A stretch of 29,790 bases of DNA from contig JAEENF010000097.1 in assembly GCA_016283605.1 (NCBI GenBank), positions 1-29,790 of the forward strand, in the 5' to 3' direction. The stretch is from Prevotella sp. (lineage in GTDB: Bacteria > Bacteroidota > Bacteroidia > Bacteroidales > Bacteroidaceae). Below are positions 22,888-29,790 of the stretch, one piece after another (positions within the stretch are counted from its first letter, which is position 1; every line of letters starts with the position of its first letter). Below the pieces are notes generated by a model, which worked only from the letters and a program-made list of their open reading frames with translations, made no database searches and was not told where the DNA came from. The position numbers and the translations under genes were made by a program.

Positions 22888-25592
22888 TATTTGCCCTTTA
22901 AAGCAGCAATACTTTCCTTTAACGAGGCGATTTTCTCTTCGGAGTCGCTCTGTTTCTTGCGCTCGAGGGCGACAACGGCCTCTGGAGCATTCTGAACGAA
23001 ACGTTCGTTGGAGAGCTTCTTCTGGATACCGGCGAGGAAGCCTTCGAGGTGCTTCAGCTGAGCCTCCATCTTGGCAATCTCGCCCTCTACGTCAATCATA
23101 TTGCCTAGGGGCACTGCAAACTCGTCGGTGCCTACCATGAACGAGGCGGCAGTGGCGTCCTTCTCGGCTACGACGTTGATGCCGCTGAGGTTGGCCATCT
23201 TAGCAATGACGGGATTGAACGCTTCGTAGGCATTCTGACCTATCACCTGCAGCTCGAGTTGTTCCTTGGGAGCGATATTCTTTGATGAGCGTACCATACG
23301 CACGCCAGAGACAATCTGCTTGACGTTCTCGATCTGGGCAGCGAGCTTCTCGTCGGCCTCGCTGGGAGCGGGTAACTTCAGACTGTCGCGCATGATCGAC
23401 TCGCCATCCTTGCGGTCGTAGAGGTGCTGCCAGAGCTCCTCGGTGATGAACGGCATGAACGGATGGAGCATCTTCAGCAAGATCTCGAAGAACTGGAGCG
23501 TCTTGTCGTATATCTCACGGTCGATGGGCTGGGCCTCACCATTGATATAAGCAGGCTTCACCATCTCCAGATACCAGCTGGAGAACTCGTCCCAGAAGAG
23601 TTTGTAGACAGCCATCAAGGCCTCGGAAATGCGATATTTCTTGAAGAGGTCGTCGACCTCGGCATTGGTCTGCTTCAGCTTGGCTTCAAACCATTCGGTG
23701 GCAATCTTGCCTGTTTCGGGTTGCTCGATATCTGCCACTTTCCAGCCTTTTACGAGGCGGAAAGCATTCCAAATCTTATTGTTGAAATTACGGCCCTGTT
23801 CGCAGAGCGCCTCGTCGAAGAGGATATCGTTACCGGCAGGTGCAGAGAGCATCATACCCATACGTACGCCATCGGCACCGAACTTCTCGATGAGCTCAAT
23901 GGGGTCGGGGCTATTGCCGAGCGATTTTGACATCTTACGACCTAGTTTGTCGCGAACGATACCTGTGAAGTAGACATTCTTGAAAGGCATATCGCCGATA
24001 TACTCATAGCCGGCCATAATCATACGGGCTACCCAGAAGAAGATGATATCCGGACCTGTTACGAGGTCGGAAGTGGGGTAGTAGTACTTGATCTCCTCGT
24101 TGCCGGGGGTGTTGATACCGTCGAACAGTGAGATGGGCCACAGCCACGAAGAGAACCATGTGTCGAGGGCGTCTTCATCCTGACGCAGGTTGGCATCAGT
24201 CACCTTCGGATCCTTCTGCTGAGCCAGTTTTAGGGCTTCCTCACGGGTTTCGGCTACGACGTAGTCGTCGTTCTCGTTGTAATAATAGGCAGGAATGCGA
24301 TGGCCCCACCACAGCTGACGAGAGATACACCAGTCCTGAATATTCTCCAACCAGTTCTTGTAGGTGTTCTTATACTTCGCAGGATAGAACTTCAGCTCGT
24401 CGTTCATTACTGGTGGCAGTGCGATGTCGGCAAAGTGCTTCATCTTCAGGAACCACTGCAGCGAGAGACGGGGCTCGATAGCGGTGTCGGGATTACGTTC
24501 AGAATATCCCACCTTATTAATATAGTCCTCGATCTTCTCCATCAGACCAGCCTCCTGCAGATCCTTCGAAATCTGCTTACGGCAGTCCATACGGTCCATG
24601 CTTACATAGATGGGCGACTGCTCAGAGATCGTGCCGTCGGGATTGAAGATGTCGATGGTCTCAAGGTTATGGGTCTTACCCAACATGTAGTCGTTGGTAT
24701 CGTGGGCAGGTGTCACTTTCAAGCAACCCGTACCAAACTCGATGTCAACGTAACGGTCCTCGATCACAGGAATCACACGATTTACCAGGGGTACAATGAC
24801 CTTCCGGCCTTTCAGCCACTGGTTCTTCGGGTCCTTGGGGTTGATACACATCGCGGTATCACCCATGATGGTCTCAGGGCGGGTGGTGGCAACCACGGCA
24901 TAGTAGCCCTTGGCATCCTTGTAGATGATATTGCCTTCGGCCTTCAGGGCCTCCTCATTATCGAGGGCCTTCAGGTCGGCCACATAGTACTTCAGATGGA
25001 ACAGATGGCTCTGCTCCTCTCTGTAGATGACCTCCTCCGTAGAAAGGGCTGTGAGTGCCTTCGGATCCCAGTTTACCATACGCAGACCGCGATAGATAAG
25101 TCCCTTGTTATAGAGATCGACGAATACCTTGATGACGCTCTCCGAACGTTTCTCGTCCATAGTGAAGGCGGTGCGGTCCCAGTCGCAGCTGGCACCTAGA
25201 CGGCGCAGCTGCTTCAGGATGATGCCACCATGTTCGTCAGTCCACTCCCAGGCATGCTTCAAGAATTGCTCACGGGTCAGATCGCGCTTCTTGATGCCCT
25301 GCTCAGCCAACTTCTTCACCACCTTCGCCTCGGTAGCGATAGATGCGTGGTCGGTGCCAGGCACCCAACAGGCATTCTTACCCTCCATACGGGCACGTCG
25401 AACCAATATATCCTGAATGGTGTTGTTCAACATGTGTCCCATGTGCAAGACACCGGTGACGTTGGGCGGCGGAATCACGATGGTATAGGGCTCGCGTCCG
25501 TCGGGCTTACTCGAGAAAAGTTTGTGGTCCAGCCAGTACTGGTACCATTTGCCTTCGACCTCTTTCGGGTCGTATTTGCTTGCTAATTCCAT
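22887..25592 (-). CDS. valS: Valyl-tRNA synthetase
   Basis: A 901-residue class I aminoacyl-tRNA synthetase charging tRNA-Val. From MELASKYDPKEVEGKWYQYW the chain shows PPPNVTGVLHMGHM (HIGH-type motif HMGH at 50-53), CWVPGTDHASIATEAKV, an editing domain (YAVVATTRPETIMGDTAMCI), and KMSKSLGNSPDP near residue 555. An anticodon-binding region with HPFMPFITEELWQHL follows. The last 65 or so residues form the Lys/Glu-rich coiled-coil arm typical of ValS. The ATG at 25592 is chosen from the conserved N-terminus; the in-frame extension upstream is unlike the family. Divergent from mazG. Confidence 0.97.
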   Translation of the reverse strand: MELASKYDPKEVEGKWYQYWLDHKLFSSKPDGREPYTIVIPPPNVTGVLHMGHMLNNTIQDILVRRARMEGKNACWVPGTDHASIATEAKVVKKLAEQGIKKRDLTREQFLKHAWEWTDEHGGIILKQLRRLGASCDWDRTAFTMDEKRSESVIKVFVDLYNKGLIYRGLRMVNWDPKALTALSTEEVIYREEQSHLFHLKYYVADLKALDNEEALKAEGNIIYKDAKGYYAVVATTRPETIMGDTAMCINPKDPKNQWLKGRKVIVPLVNRVIPVIEDRYVDIEFGTGCLKVTPAHDTNDYMLGKTHNLETIDIFNPDGTISEQSPIYVSMDRMDCRKQISKDLQEAGLMEKIEDYINKVGYSERNPDTAIEPRLSLQWFLKMKHFADIALPPVMNDELKFYPAKYKNTYKNWLENIQDWCISRQLWWGHRIPAYYYNENDDYVVAETREEALKLAQQKDPKVTDANLRQDEDALDTWFSSWLWPISLFDGINTPGNEEIKYYYPTSDLVTGPDIIFFWVARMIMAGYEYIGDMPFKNVYFTGIVRDKLGRKMSKSLGNSPDPIELIEKFGADGVRMGMMLSAPAGNDILFDEALCEQGRNFNNKIWNAFRLVKGWKVADIEQPETGKIATEWFEAKLKQTNAEVDDLFKKYRISEALMAVYKLFWDEFSSWYLEMVKPAYINGEAQPIDREIYDKTLQFFEILLKMLHPFMPFITEELWQHLYDRKDGESIMRDSLKLPAPSEADEKLAAQIENVKQIVSGVRMVRSSKNIAPKEQLELQVIGQNAYEAFNPVIAKMANLSGINVVAEKDATAASFMVGTDEFAVPLGNMIDVEGEIAKMEAQLKHLEGFLAGIQKKLSNERFVQNAPEAVVALERKKQSDSEEKIASLKESIAALKGK

Positions 25593-25646
25593 ATGTTTAT
25601 TTGTTATTTCTATGCTCAAAAACGGCAAAATCTCAAAAAATCGCTG

Positions 25647-25654
25647 CAAAATTA
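25647..25654 (-). promoter_or_regulatory. -7 box of valS
   Basis: The minus strand reads TAATTTTG, giving a leader of about 50 bases. Its -33 region lies in the 7-base repeat array at 25662-25696 and contains no TTTG. Confidence 0.5.
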
Positions 25655-25661
25655 TAAAAAT

Positions 25662-25696
25662 ATTATGAATTATGCATTATTAATTATGAATTATTT
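25662..25696. repeat. Heptanucleotide array between the valS and mazG -7 boxes (5 x 7 bases)
   Basis: Units: ATTATGA, ATTATGC, ATTATTA, ATTATGA, ATTATTT. The first five positions are fixed. The array occupies nearly all the space between the divergent -7 boxes (ending 25654 and starting 25699), so it covers the -33 region of both. Confidence 0.93.
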
Positions 25697-25698
25697 AG

Positions 25699-25706
25699 TA
25701 TCTTTG
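25699..25706 (+). promoter_or_regulatory. -7 box of mazG
   Basis: TATCTTTG, two bases after the repeat array and 19 bases before the ATG. No TTTG is present at -33. Confidence 0.6.
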
Positions 25707-25725
25707 CCCCAAATATTTAAAGAAT

Positions 25726-26601
25726 ATGCACTCAAAAGAAGAAAAAATGCAGGCTTTTGGGCGGTTTCTTGATGTGCTTGATGCATTGAGGGCCAATTGT
25801 CCGTGGGACAAGAAACAGACGAACGAGAGCCTGCGACCCAATACCATCGAGGAGACGTATGAACTCTGCGATGCCCTGATCAAGAACGACGTGCATGACA
25901 TCTGCAAGGAACTGGGTGATGTGCTGCTGCATATCTGTTTCTATACGAAGATTGCAGAAGAAAAAGAGCAATTTGATATGGCGGATGTGTGTAATGCTCT
26001 CACCAGGAAGATGATCACCCGTCATCCGCATGTCTATCATCCTTCGCAGATCGATGCCGTTGACCCGAAACCGCTGCCCTTTGTACCAAAGGAAGTGAAT
26101 AGTGAACAGGGAATAGTGAATAGTGATGCCACCAAGGTGACGACGGTGACGCAGGTGCTGGAGAACTGGGAGCAAATCAAACTGAAGGAGAAAGACGGCA
26201 ACGAATCCGTACTCTCTGGCGTTCCCGAGGCACTGCCGAGTATGATTAAAGCCTATCGCATTCAGGATAAGGCTCGCAATGTGGGTTTCGACTGGGAGGA
26301 TAAGCAGGACGTGTGGAAAAAGGTACGTGAGGAACTCGATGAATTGGAGGTGGAACTGAACAAAGAGGACAAAGAAAAATCTACAAAAGAGCTTGGAGAT
26401 TTCCTTTTTTCTGTCATCAATGCCGCCCGTCTGTATAAGTTGAATCCAGATAATGCCCTGGAGATGACGAATCGTAAGTTTATCGACCGTTTTAACTATA
26501 TCGAAAATCATAGTATTAAAATTGGTAAGCCATTGAAAGACATGACTTTGTCTGAAATGGATAAACTTTGGGAAGAAGCAAAGAATGTGTTGAATAATTA
26601 A
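25726..26601 (+). CDS. mazG: Nucleoside triphosphate pyrophosphohydrolase MazG
   Basis: A 291-residue all-alpha NTP pyrophosphatase that hydrolyses NTPs or aberrant dNTPs to the monophosphate and PPi. The tandem MazG domains are visible: domain 1 with CPWDKKQTNESLRPNTIEET, EETYE (42-46) and ELGD (62-65); domain 2 with VGFDWEDKQDVWKKVREELD, EELDELEVEL and KELGDFLFSVINAAR. The second domain is usually the catalytic one. The protein is longer than the typical 260-270 residues because the interdomain linker carries an extra stretch, part of which (residues 124-135, VNSEQGIVNSDA) is encoded by five 7-base repeats. The lipoprotein gene follows after 12 bases. Confidence 0.93.
   Translation: MHSKEEKMQAFGRFLDVLDALRANCPWDKKQTNESLRPNTIEETYELCDALIKNDVHDICKELGDVLLHICFYTKIAEEKEQFDMADVCNALTRKMITRHPHVYHPSQIDAVDPKPLPFVPKEVNSEQGIVNSDATKVTTVTQVLENWEQIKLKEKDGNESVLSGVPEALPSMIKAYRIQDKARNVGFDWEDKQDVWKKVREELDELEVELNKEDKEKSTKELGDFLFSVINAARLYKLNPDNALEMTNRKFIDRFNYIENHSIKIGKPLKDMTLSEMDKLWEEAKNVLNN
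26095..26129 (+). repeat. Heptanucleotide array inside mazG (5 x 7 bases)
   Basis: Units: GTGAATA, GTGAACA, GGGAATA, GTGAATA, GTGATGC. It encodes residues 124-135 in the MazG interdomain linker. The sequence is the complement family of the TTCACTA array before thrC and is nearly the same as the array at 18079-18113. Confidence 0.93.
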
Positions 26602-26613
26602 AACAAAAGAGAT

Positions 26614-27339
26614 ATGAAAAAGATTTCATTTATCGGAATGATGGCTGCTGTCGCAATGACGATGAGCAGTTGTTTTGGTGGTGGCAAAGGTCAGCAGCAG
26701 GTGGCCGTTGAAGAAAATGACTCAGTGGCAGATTACATCCCTCGCGATCAGACTATTTATGGTCTTTGCGGCAATGGAACGGCCATGAATACCTTGCAAT
26801 TGTTGACAGACAATGGCGACACGTTGACGATGAGTATGGCTGCCGCTCAGGAGAATGGTAAGGTCTTTGGCGGTTTGCAGGCTGGTGACCGTCTGGCTGT
26901 CTTAGCTAACAAGGAAAAGAGTGAGGCCGTCATCGTCATCAATCAGAATACACTGTTAGGCGACTGGGTCATGCCGAATCCTATCGACGGTAGTTCGGAG
27001 GTTGGTATTCGTATCAAGGAAGGTGGTGTGGCTGAGAGTATTGAGCAGAGCAGCATCATCTACAAGACTTGGAAGATTTTCAATGGCAAGCTGGAAATCC
27101 TCTCCCAACGTGAAGGTGGTGGCGATATGGAGGAGATAAACCTCTACGATCTCGTGATGCTGGGTCCTGACTCCTTGGTCTACAAGTCTATTCCTGTGGC
27201 AAAGGATGTTTACAACGGATCTCCTCAGAAGGAAGATATCGAAGTCTTCCAGTACAGCCGTTATAAGGAGTCGGAACCGATGGACCTGCACGGCTTGAAG
27301 TTGGAGGACGCTTCTGACGAATTCCGTATTGACCACTAA
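26614..27339 (+). CDS. Uncharacterised lipoprotein
   Basis: A 241-residue predicted lipoprotein. The signal MKKISFIGMMAAVAMTMSSC ends in a lipobox with Cys20, followed by a Gly-rich linker (FGGGKGQQQ). The mature part is beta-rich with repeated short strands (TIYGLCGNGTAMNTLQLLTD, LAGDR-like LQAGDRLAVLA, LLGDWVMPNPIDGSSEVGIR), loosely like a lipocalin-type or TolB-less beta domain. LLGDW resembles the start of lipocalin-like domains of Bacteroidota, but the family is not certain. It is 12 bases after mazG and 13 before rnz in the same direction. Function unknown. Confidence 0.75.
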   Translation: MKKISFIGMMAAVAMTMSSCFGGGKGQQQVAVEENDSVADYIPRDQTIYGLCGNGTAMNTLQLLTDNGDTLTMSMAAAQENGKVFGGLQAGDRLAVLANKEKSEAVIVINQNTLLGDWVMPNPIDGSSEVGIRIKEGGVAESIEQSSIIYKTWKIFNGKLEILSQREGGGDMEEINLYDLVMLGPDSLVYKSIPVAKDVYNGSPQKEDIEVFQYSRYKESEPMDLHGLKLEDASDEFRIDH

Positions 27340-27352
27340 TCCCTAACGGACT

Positions 27353-28267
27353 TTGGAGCCCTTCAGAGTACATATCTTAGGGTGTGGAAGTGCGCTTCCC
27401 ACCCTTCGTCATAACGCATCCTCTCAAGTGGTGGAGGTACGTGAGAAGGTGTTCATGCTCGATTGTGCCGAAGGTACCCAGATGCAGCTTCGCCGTTGTC
27501 GGGTACGTTTCACCAAATTGAGTCACGTTTTTATCACCCATTTACATGGCGACCACTGCTTTGGACTCATCGGCATGATTTCCACCTTCGGACTTTTGGG
27601 GCGCACGGCTACCCTTCATGTCCATGCACCAGAAGCGTTGGGACCGGAACTCGACCATCAAATCAAATTTTATACCCACGATCTGGGTTTTAAGATGGAG
27701 TTTCATCCTGTAGATACGAAGGTTCGTCAGGTGGTTTACGAGGACAAGGGCACCAAGGTCGAATCGATCCCTTTGGAACATCGTGTTCCCTGTTGTGGTT
27801 ACCTCATCAGCGAGAAATCCACACTTCCACATATCCGACCTGACATGCTTGATTTCTATCAAATACCGAAAAGTCAGGTGAATAACATCAAGAACGGTGC
27901 TGGTTGGACAACACCTGACGGGGAGGTGATACCTCATGAACGGTTAGTGCGTCCTGCAGATCCTGTCAGGAGCTATGCATATATCTCTGACACCCGCTAT
28001 CTGCCACAATTGGCGGAACAATTGAAGGGCGTTTCGACTCTTTATCATGAGAGTACCTATGGTGAAGACCGTCTCAGCAGTGCTGAGAAGTATTGTCATT
28101 CTACAGCCCGTCAGGCGGCTTTGGTGGCCAGCACGGCCGGAGTAGAGAAATTGCTTCTGGGGCATTATAGCTCGCGGTATGACGACGAGAACGTGTTGCT
28201 CGCAGAAGCGAAAAAAGTCTTTGAAAAAAGCTTCCTGACGAACGAAATGGACGTTTTTGACGTCTAA
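27353..28267 (+). CDS. rnz: Ribonuclease Z
   Basis: A 304-residue metallo-beta-lactamase-fold endonuclease that trims tRNA 3' trailers. FRVHILGCGSALPTLRHNAS and FMLDCAEGTQMQLRRCRVRF open the protein. THLHGDHCFGLIGMIST carries the HxHxDH zinc motif, and YISDTRYLPQLAEQ and LLLGHYSSRYDDE supply the later Asp and His ligands. Length fits the roughly 305-residue family. The only start codon between the upstream in-frame TAA (27344) and the conserved sequence is TTG at 27353, so translation probably starts there. It lies 13 bases after the lipoprotein gene stop and may share its transcript. Confidence 0.95.
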   Translation: MEPFRVHILGCGSALPTLRHNASSQVVEVREKVFMLDCAEGTQMQLRRCRVRFTKLSHVFITHLHGDHCFGLIGMISTFGLLGRTATLHVHAPEALGPELDHQIKFYTHDLGFKMEFHPVDTKVRQVVYEDKGTKVESIPLEHRVPCCGYLISEKSTLPHIRPDMLDFYQIPKSQVNNIKNGAGWTTPDGEVIPHERLVRPADPVRSYAYISDTRYLPQLAEQLKGVSTLYHESTYGEDRLSSAEKYCHSTARQAALVASTAGVEKLLLGHYSSRYDDENVLLAEAKKVFEKSFLTNEMDVFDV

Positions 28268-28301
28268 TGTGCCTTTATTCTGCATTTTTTCTTTGAAAAA
28301 T

Positions 28302-28332
28302 TTTGTTGTTTCAAAAGAAAATGCTAACTTTG
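28302..28332 (+). promoter_or_regulatory. Promoter of the small secreted protein and transpeptidase genes
   Basis: TTTG at 28302-28305 and TAACTTTG at 28325-28332 with a 19-base spacer. The ATG at 28355 follows 22 bases after the box. Confidence 0.8.
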
Positions 28333-28354
28333 CAAAAATTATGTAGATTTGCTT

Positions 28355-28660
28355 ATGAGAAAGAGTATACTCATATTTACAATGATGGCGCTTCTGGCTG
28401 TTCCGGTTCTGGCAGTCCCGATGTATCTTGAACGGGGTGTGGCTGAACTCATCGACGACCAGGTGACCCTCACCATCGACGGGAATGTGGTCTATGTCAA
28501 TGGTGCTCAGGGTGAGGTGCTCGAAGTCGTGTCGCTTACGGGTCGTCAAGTGGCCCAATATCGTATCGACAGTGCTTCACAGCGTGTAGAACTTAATCTG
28601 GCCAAAGGGTGTTATGTCCTCAAGGTTGGCAAGGTCGTGCGCAAGGTGTCTATTCGTTAG
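28355..28660 (+). CDS. Small secreted protein resembling a T9SS type A sorting domain
   Basis: A 101-residue exported protein. The N-terminus MRKSILIFTMMALLAVPVLA is a signal peptide. After about 18 further residues the whole remaining chain (TIDGNVVYVNGAQGEVLEVV, then SLTGRQVAQYRID, LNLAKGCYVLKVGKVVRKVS and IR) has the pattern of the C-terminal domain that directs proteins to the type IX secretion system: GxxV...LTGRQV, then L-KGxYVLKVG, then a short basic end. There is no cargo domain in front of it. It may be a free-standing domain, a remnant of a larger protein, or an unrelated fold of the same pattern. It has its own promoter, and the transpeptidase gene follows with a probable overlap. 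Confidence 0.7.
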   Translation: MRKSILIFTMMALLAVPVLAVPMYLERGVAELIDDQVTLTIDGNVVYVNGAQGEVLEVVSLTGRQVAQYRIDSASQRVELNLAKGCYVLKVGKVVRKVSIR

Positions 28661-29790
28661 TAGTTATACTGACGACAACTTGTGTGCTTCTGGCTTCCTG
28701 TTTTGAAGGAAACCGTGAGGTTGATGAAGCCGAGATTTCAGAATTCGGAACATACGTAAATGCTCTTGATACTTCTCAGATGAGAACGTGTCTGGAGCAT
28801 ATTTTATGGGCTGATAGTTCACGCTGGGAGAGCGACAAGACCGTTAAACAATATTATGCAGAACACCAACATGATGAGTTGCCGACTGTCTGGTCTTCGC
28901 GGATGGGCGTATCTTCAGATGCTGACTCCCTGTTGTCTTTTTTGCGTCGTGAACTGCTTGCTAACGGTTTAGACCCCAACGCCTTTTTCGTCACTCAGAT
29001 TTCTGATGACCTCGCCATTGTCCGTAGTCTCGCCTTTGATTCCTTAGGCGTGAGTATCAATGAGGTTCTGCCACGACTCGACTATCATCTCTCGAAAGCC
29101 TTTGTACGCTATACCGCAGGACAGCGTTACGGTTTCATCCGTCCTGCGAGATTGCTCAACCATTTGGATGTCAAGGTGAACAGCGGGGATTATGCCCGCT
29201 TGTTTGACTACGATATTAAATCGCCTGATTATCAGGAGTCAATCAAGTTGTTGACTTCTGACGACCGGATGCAATATCTGTTGACTTCAAAACCCGAAAG
29301 TCATGTTTACAGAGCGTTACAGAACCAACTGGTGCAGACCAAGGACAAGGATCTTCGTCGAAAGCTGACCGTCAATATGGAACGTTGTCGCTGGCAAATC
29401 AGTCAGCCTGGCGAAAATGAACGGATGATCTTGGTGAACATCCCTGCCCAGCAGTTGTGGGCAGTCTGTCCTGACTCCATCCTGAATATGCGTATTTGTT
29501 GTGGTGCCACGACGACCAAGACGCCGCTCTTGAAAAGCCAGATCAGTTATATGCAAGTTAATCCAGATTGGATTATACCTTATAACATCGTGAAGTCTGA
29601 TGTGGCGCATCATAGTGGAGATTCAGCCTATTTTGCCCGTAACCGTTACTATATTGTTGACCGTAACTCAGGTGACACCCTAAATCCTACAGAGGTGACC
29701 GAAGGACAAATGTTGTCCGGTTCACTGCGTATCGGTCAGAGGGGTGGCGCAGGTAACTCCCTCGGACGTATCGTTTTCCGCTTTCCCAAC
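28609..29790 (+). CDS. L,D-transpeptidase lipoprotein (YcbB-like), 3' end beyond the window
   Basis: A peptidoglycan cross-linking enzyme candidate; the frame is open to the last base. A lipoprotein-like signal VVILTTTCVLLASC (Cys at 28699-28701) is followed by about 220 residues of scaffold (WADSSRWESDKTVKQYYAEH; GFIRPARLLNHLD) and then the YkuD-type domain: NMERCRWQISQPGENERMIL, VNIPAQQLW, a Thr-rich CCGATTTKTPLL, VNPDWIIPYNIV, and RGGAGNSLGRIVFRFPN at the edge. The catalytic HxxS-H-x14-SxGC motif should lie just past the window. The start is uncertain: no ATG precedes the signal in frame; GTG at 28609, inside the previous gene, is the earliest plausible start and gives a 30-residue leader with one Arg. 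Confidence 0.82.
   Translation, partial: MLCPQGWQGRAQGVYSLVVILTTTCVLLASCFEGNREVDEAEISEFGTYVNALDTSQMRTCLEHILWADSSRWESDKTVKQYYAEHQHDELPTVWSSRMGVSSDADSLLSFLRRELLANGLDPNAFFVTQISDDLAIVRSLAFDSLGVSINEVLPRLDYHLSKAFVRYTAGQRYGFIRPARLLNHLDVKVNSGDYARLFDYDIKSPDYQESIKLLTSDDRMQYLLTSKPESHVYRALQNQLVQTKDKDLRRKLTVNMERCRWQISQPGENERMILVNIPAQQLWAVCPDSILNMRICCGATTTKTPLLKSQISYMQVNPDWIIPYNIVKSDVAHHSGDSAYFARNRYYIVDRNSGDTLNPTEVTEGQMLSGSLRIGQRGGAGNSLGRIVFRFPN

Noticed and set aside
24300..25199. Long plus-strand open frame (299 codons) opposite valS
   Set aside because: It lies wholly antisense to well-conserved valS and its translation shows no domain; high-GC third positions open such frames.
28286..28322. Terminator hairpin after rnz
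   Set aside because: The TTTCTTTGAAA / TTTCAAAAGAAA arms pair imperfectly and are A/T-only; the region also holds the -33 box of the next gene.

Overview
The window reads as chromosomal DNA of a Bacteroidota bacterium, most likely a Prevotella-like member of the Bacteroidales. The evidence is internal: about fourteen promoters carry the Bacteroidota -7 box TAnnTTTG, several with a TTTG -33 box 19-20 bases upstream. Ribosomal protein S16 has the long Ala/Glu-rich tail usual in this phylum. The order bamD, omega/Rpb6-like subunit, DUF4293 protein is typical of the group, as are the three-gene thrA-apgM-thrC set and proteins of the DUF2027, DUF4468 and Porin_10 families. I saw no rRNA, tRNA, CRISPR array, insertion sequence or prophage gene.

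Layout. 1-616: end of rpsP and a bidirectional terminator. 615-5115: a small surface-polysaccharide module, with three glycosyltransferases on the minus strand and a divergent flippase. 5112-7043: an OprP-type porin and a divergent DUF2027 protein. 7045-12170: threonine operon on the minus strand (aspartokinase/homoserine dehydrogenase, phosphoglycerate-mutase-like putative homoserine kinase, threonine synthase), which covers aspartate to threonine apart from aspartate-semialdehyde dehydrogenase. 12383-13968: an uncharacterised 113-residue protein, an unusual phased repeat array ending at a terminator, and a RluA-type pseudouridine synthase. 13978-15768: a 52-residue membrane protein, an HD-domain phosphohydrolase, and menA. 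15765-18957: minus-strand operon of a DUF4468 protein, a 54-residue membrane protein and a large Porin_10 protein. 19050-22847: uvrB, divergent from bamD, the omega-like subunit and a DUF4293 membrane protein. 22887-27339: valS, divergent from mazG and a lipoprotein gene. 27353-29790: RNase Z, a small secreted protein resembling a type IX secretion C-terminal domain, and an L,D-transpeptidase lipoprotein cut by the window end.

Two repeat systems stand out. First, six short arrays of a 7-base unit, five of them exactly five units (35 bases) long, are scattered through the window. They lie inside coding regions (thrC, mazG and the porin signal peptide), in an operon spacer where one supplies a stop codon, and directly upstream of -7 boxes. 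The unit sequence differs between arrays but the 7-base period is kept. Second, a roughly 175-base array at 12757-12931 has eleven direct 10-11-base units followed by five inverted units with an 11-base period. It can fold into a long imperfect hairpin and lies before an intrinsic terminator. I recognise neither as a named element.

The genes are tightly packed. Convergent pairs share CTAG stop codons or abut. Several promoters lie 5-9 bases from the start codon. The menA and HD-domain promoters are superimposed head to head.
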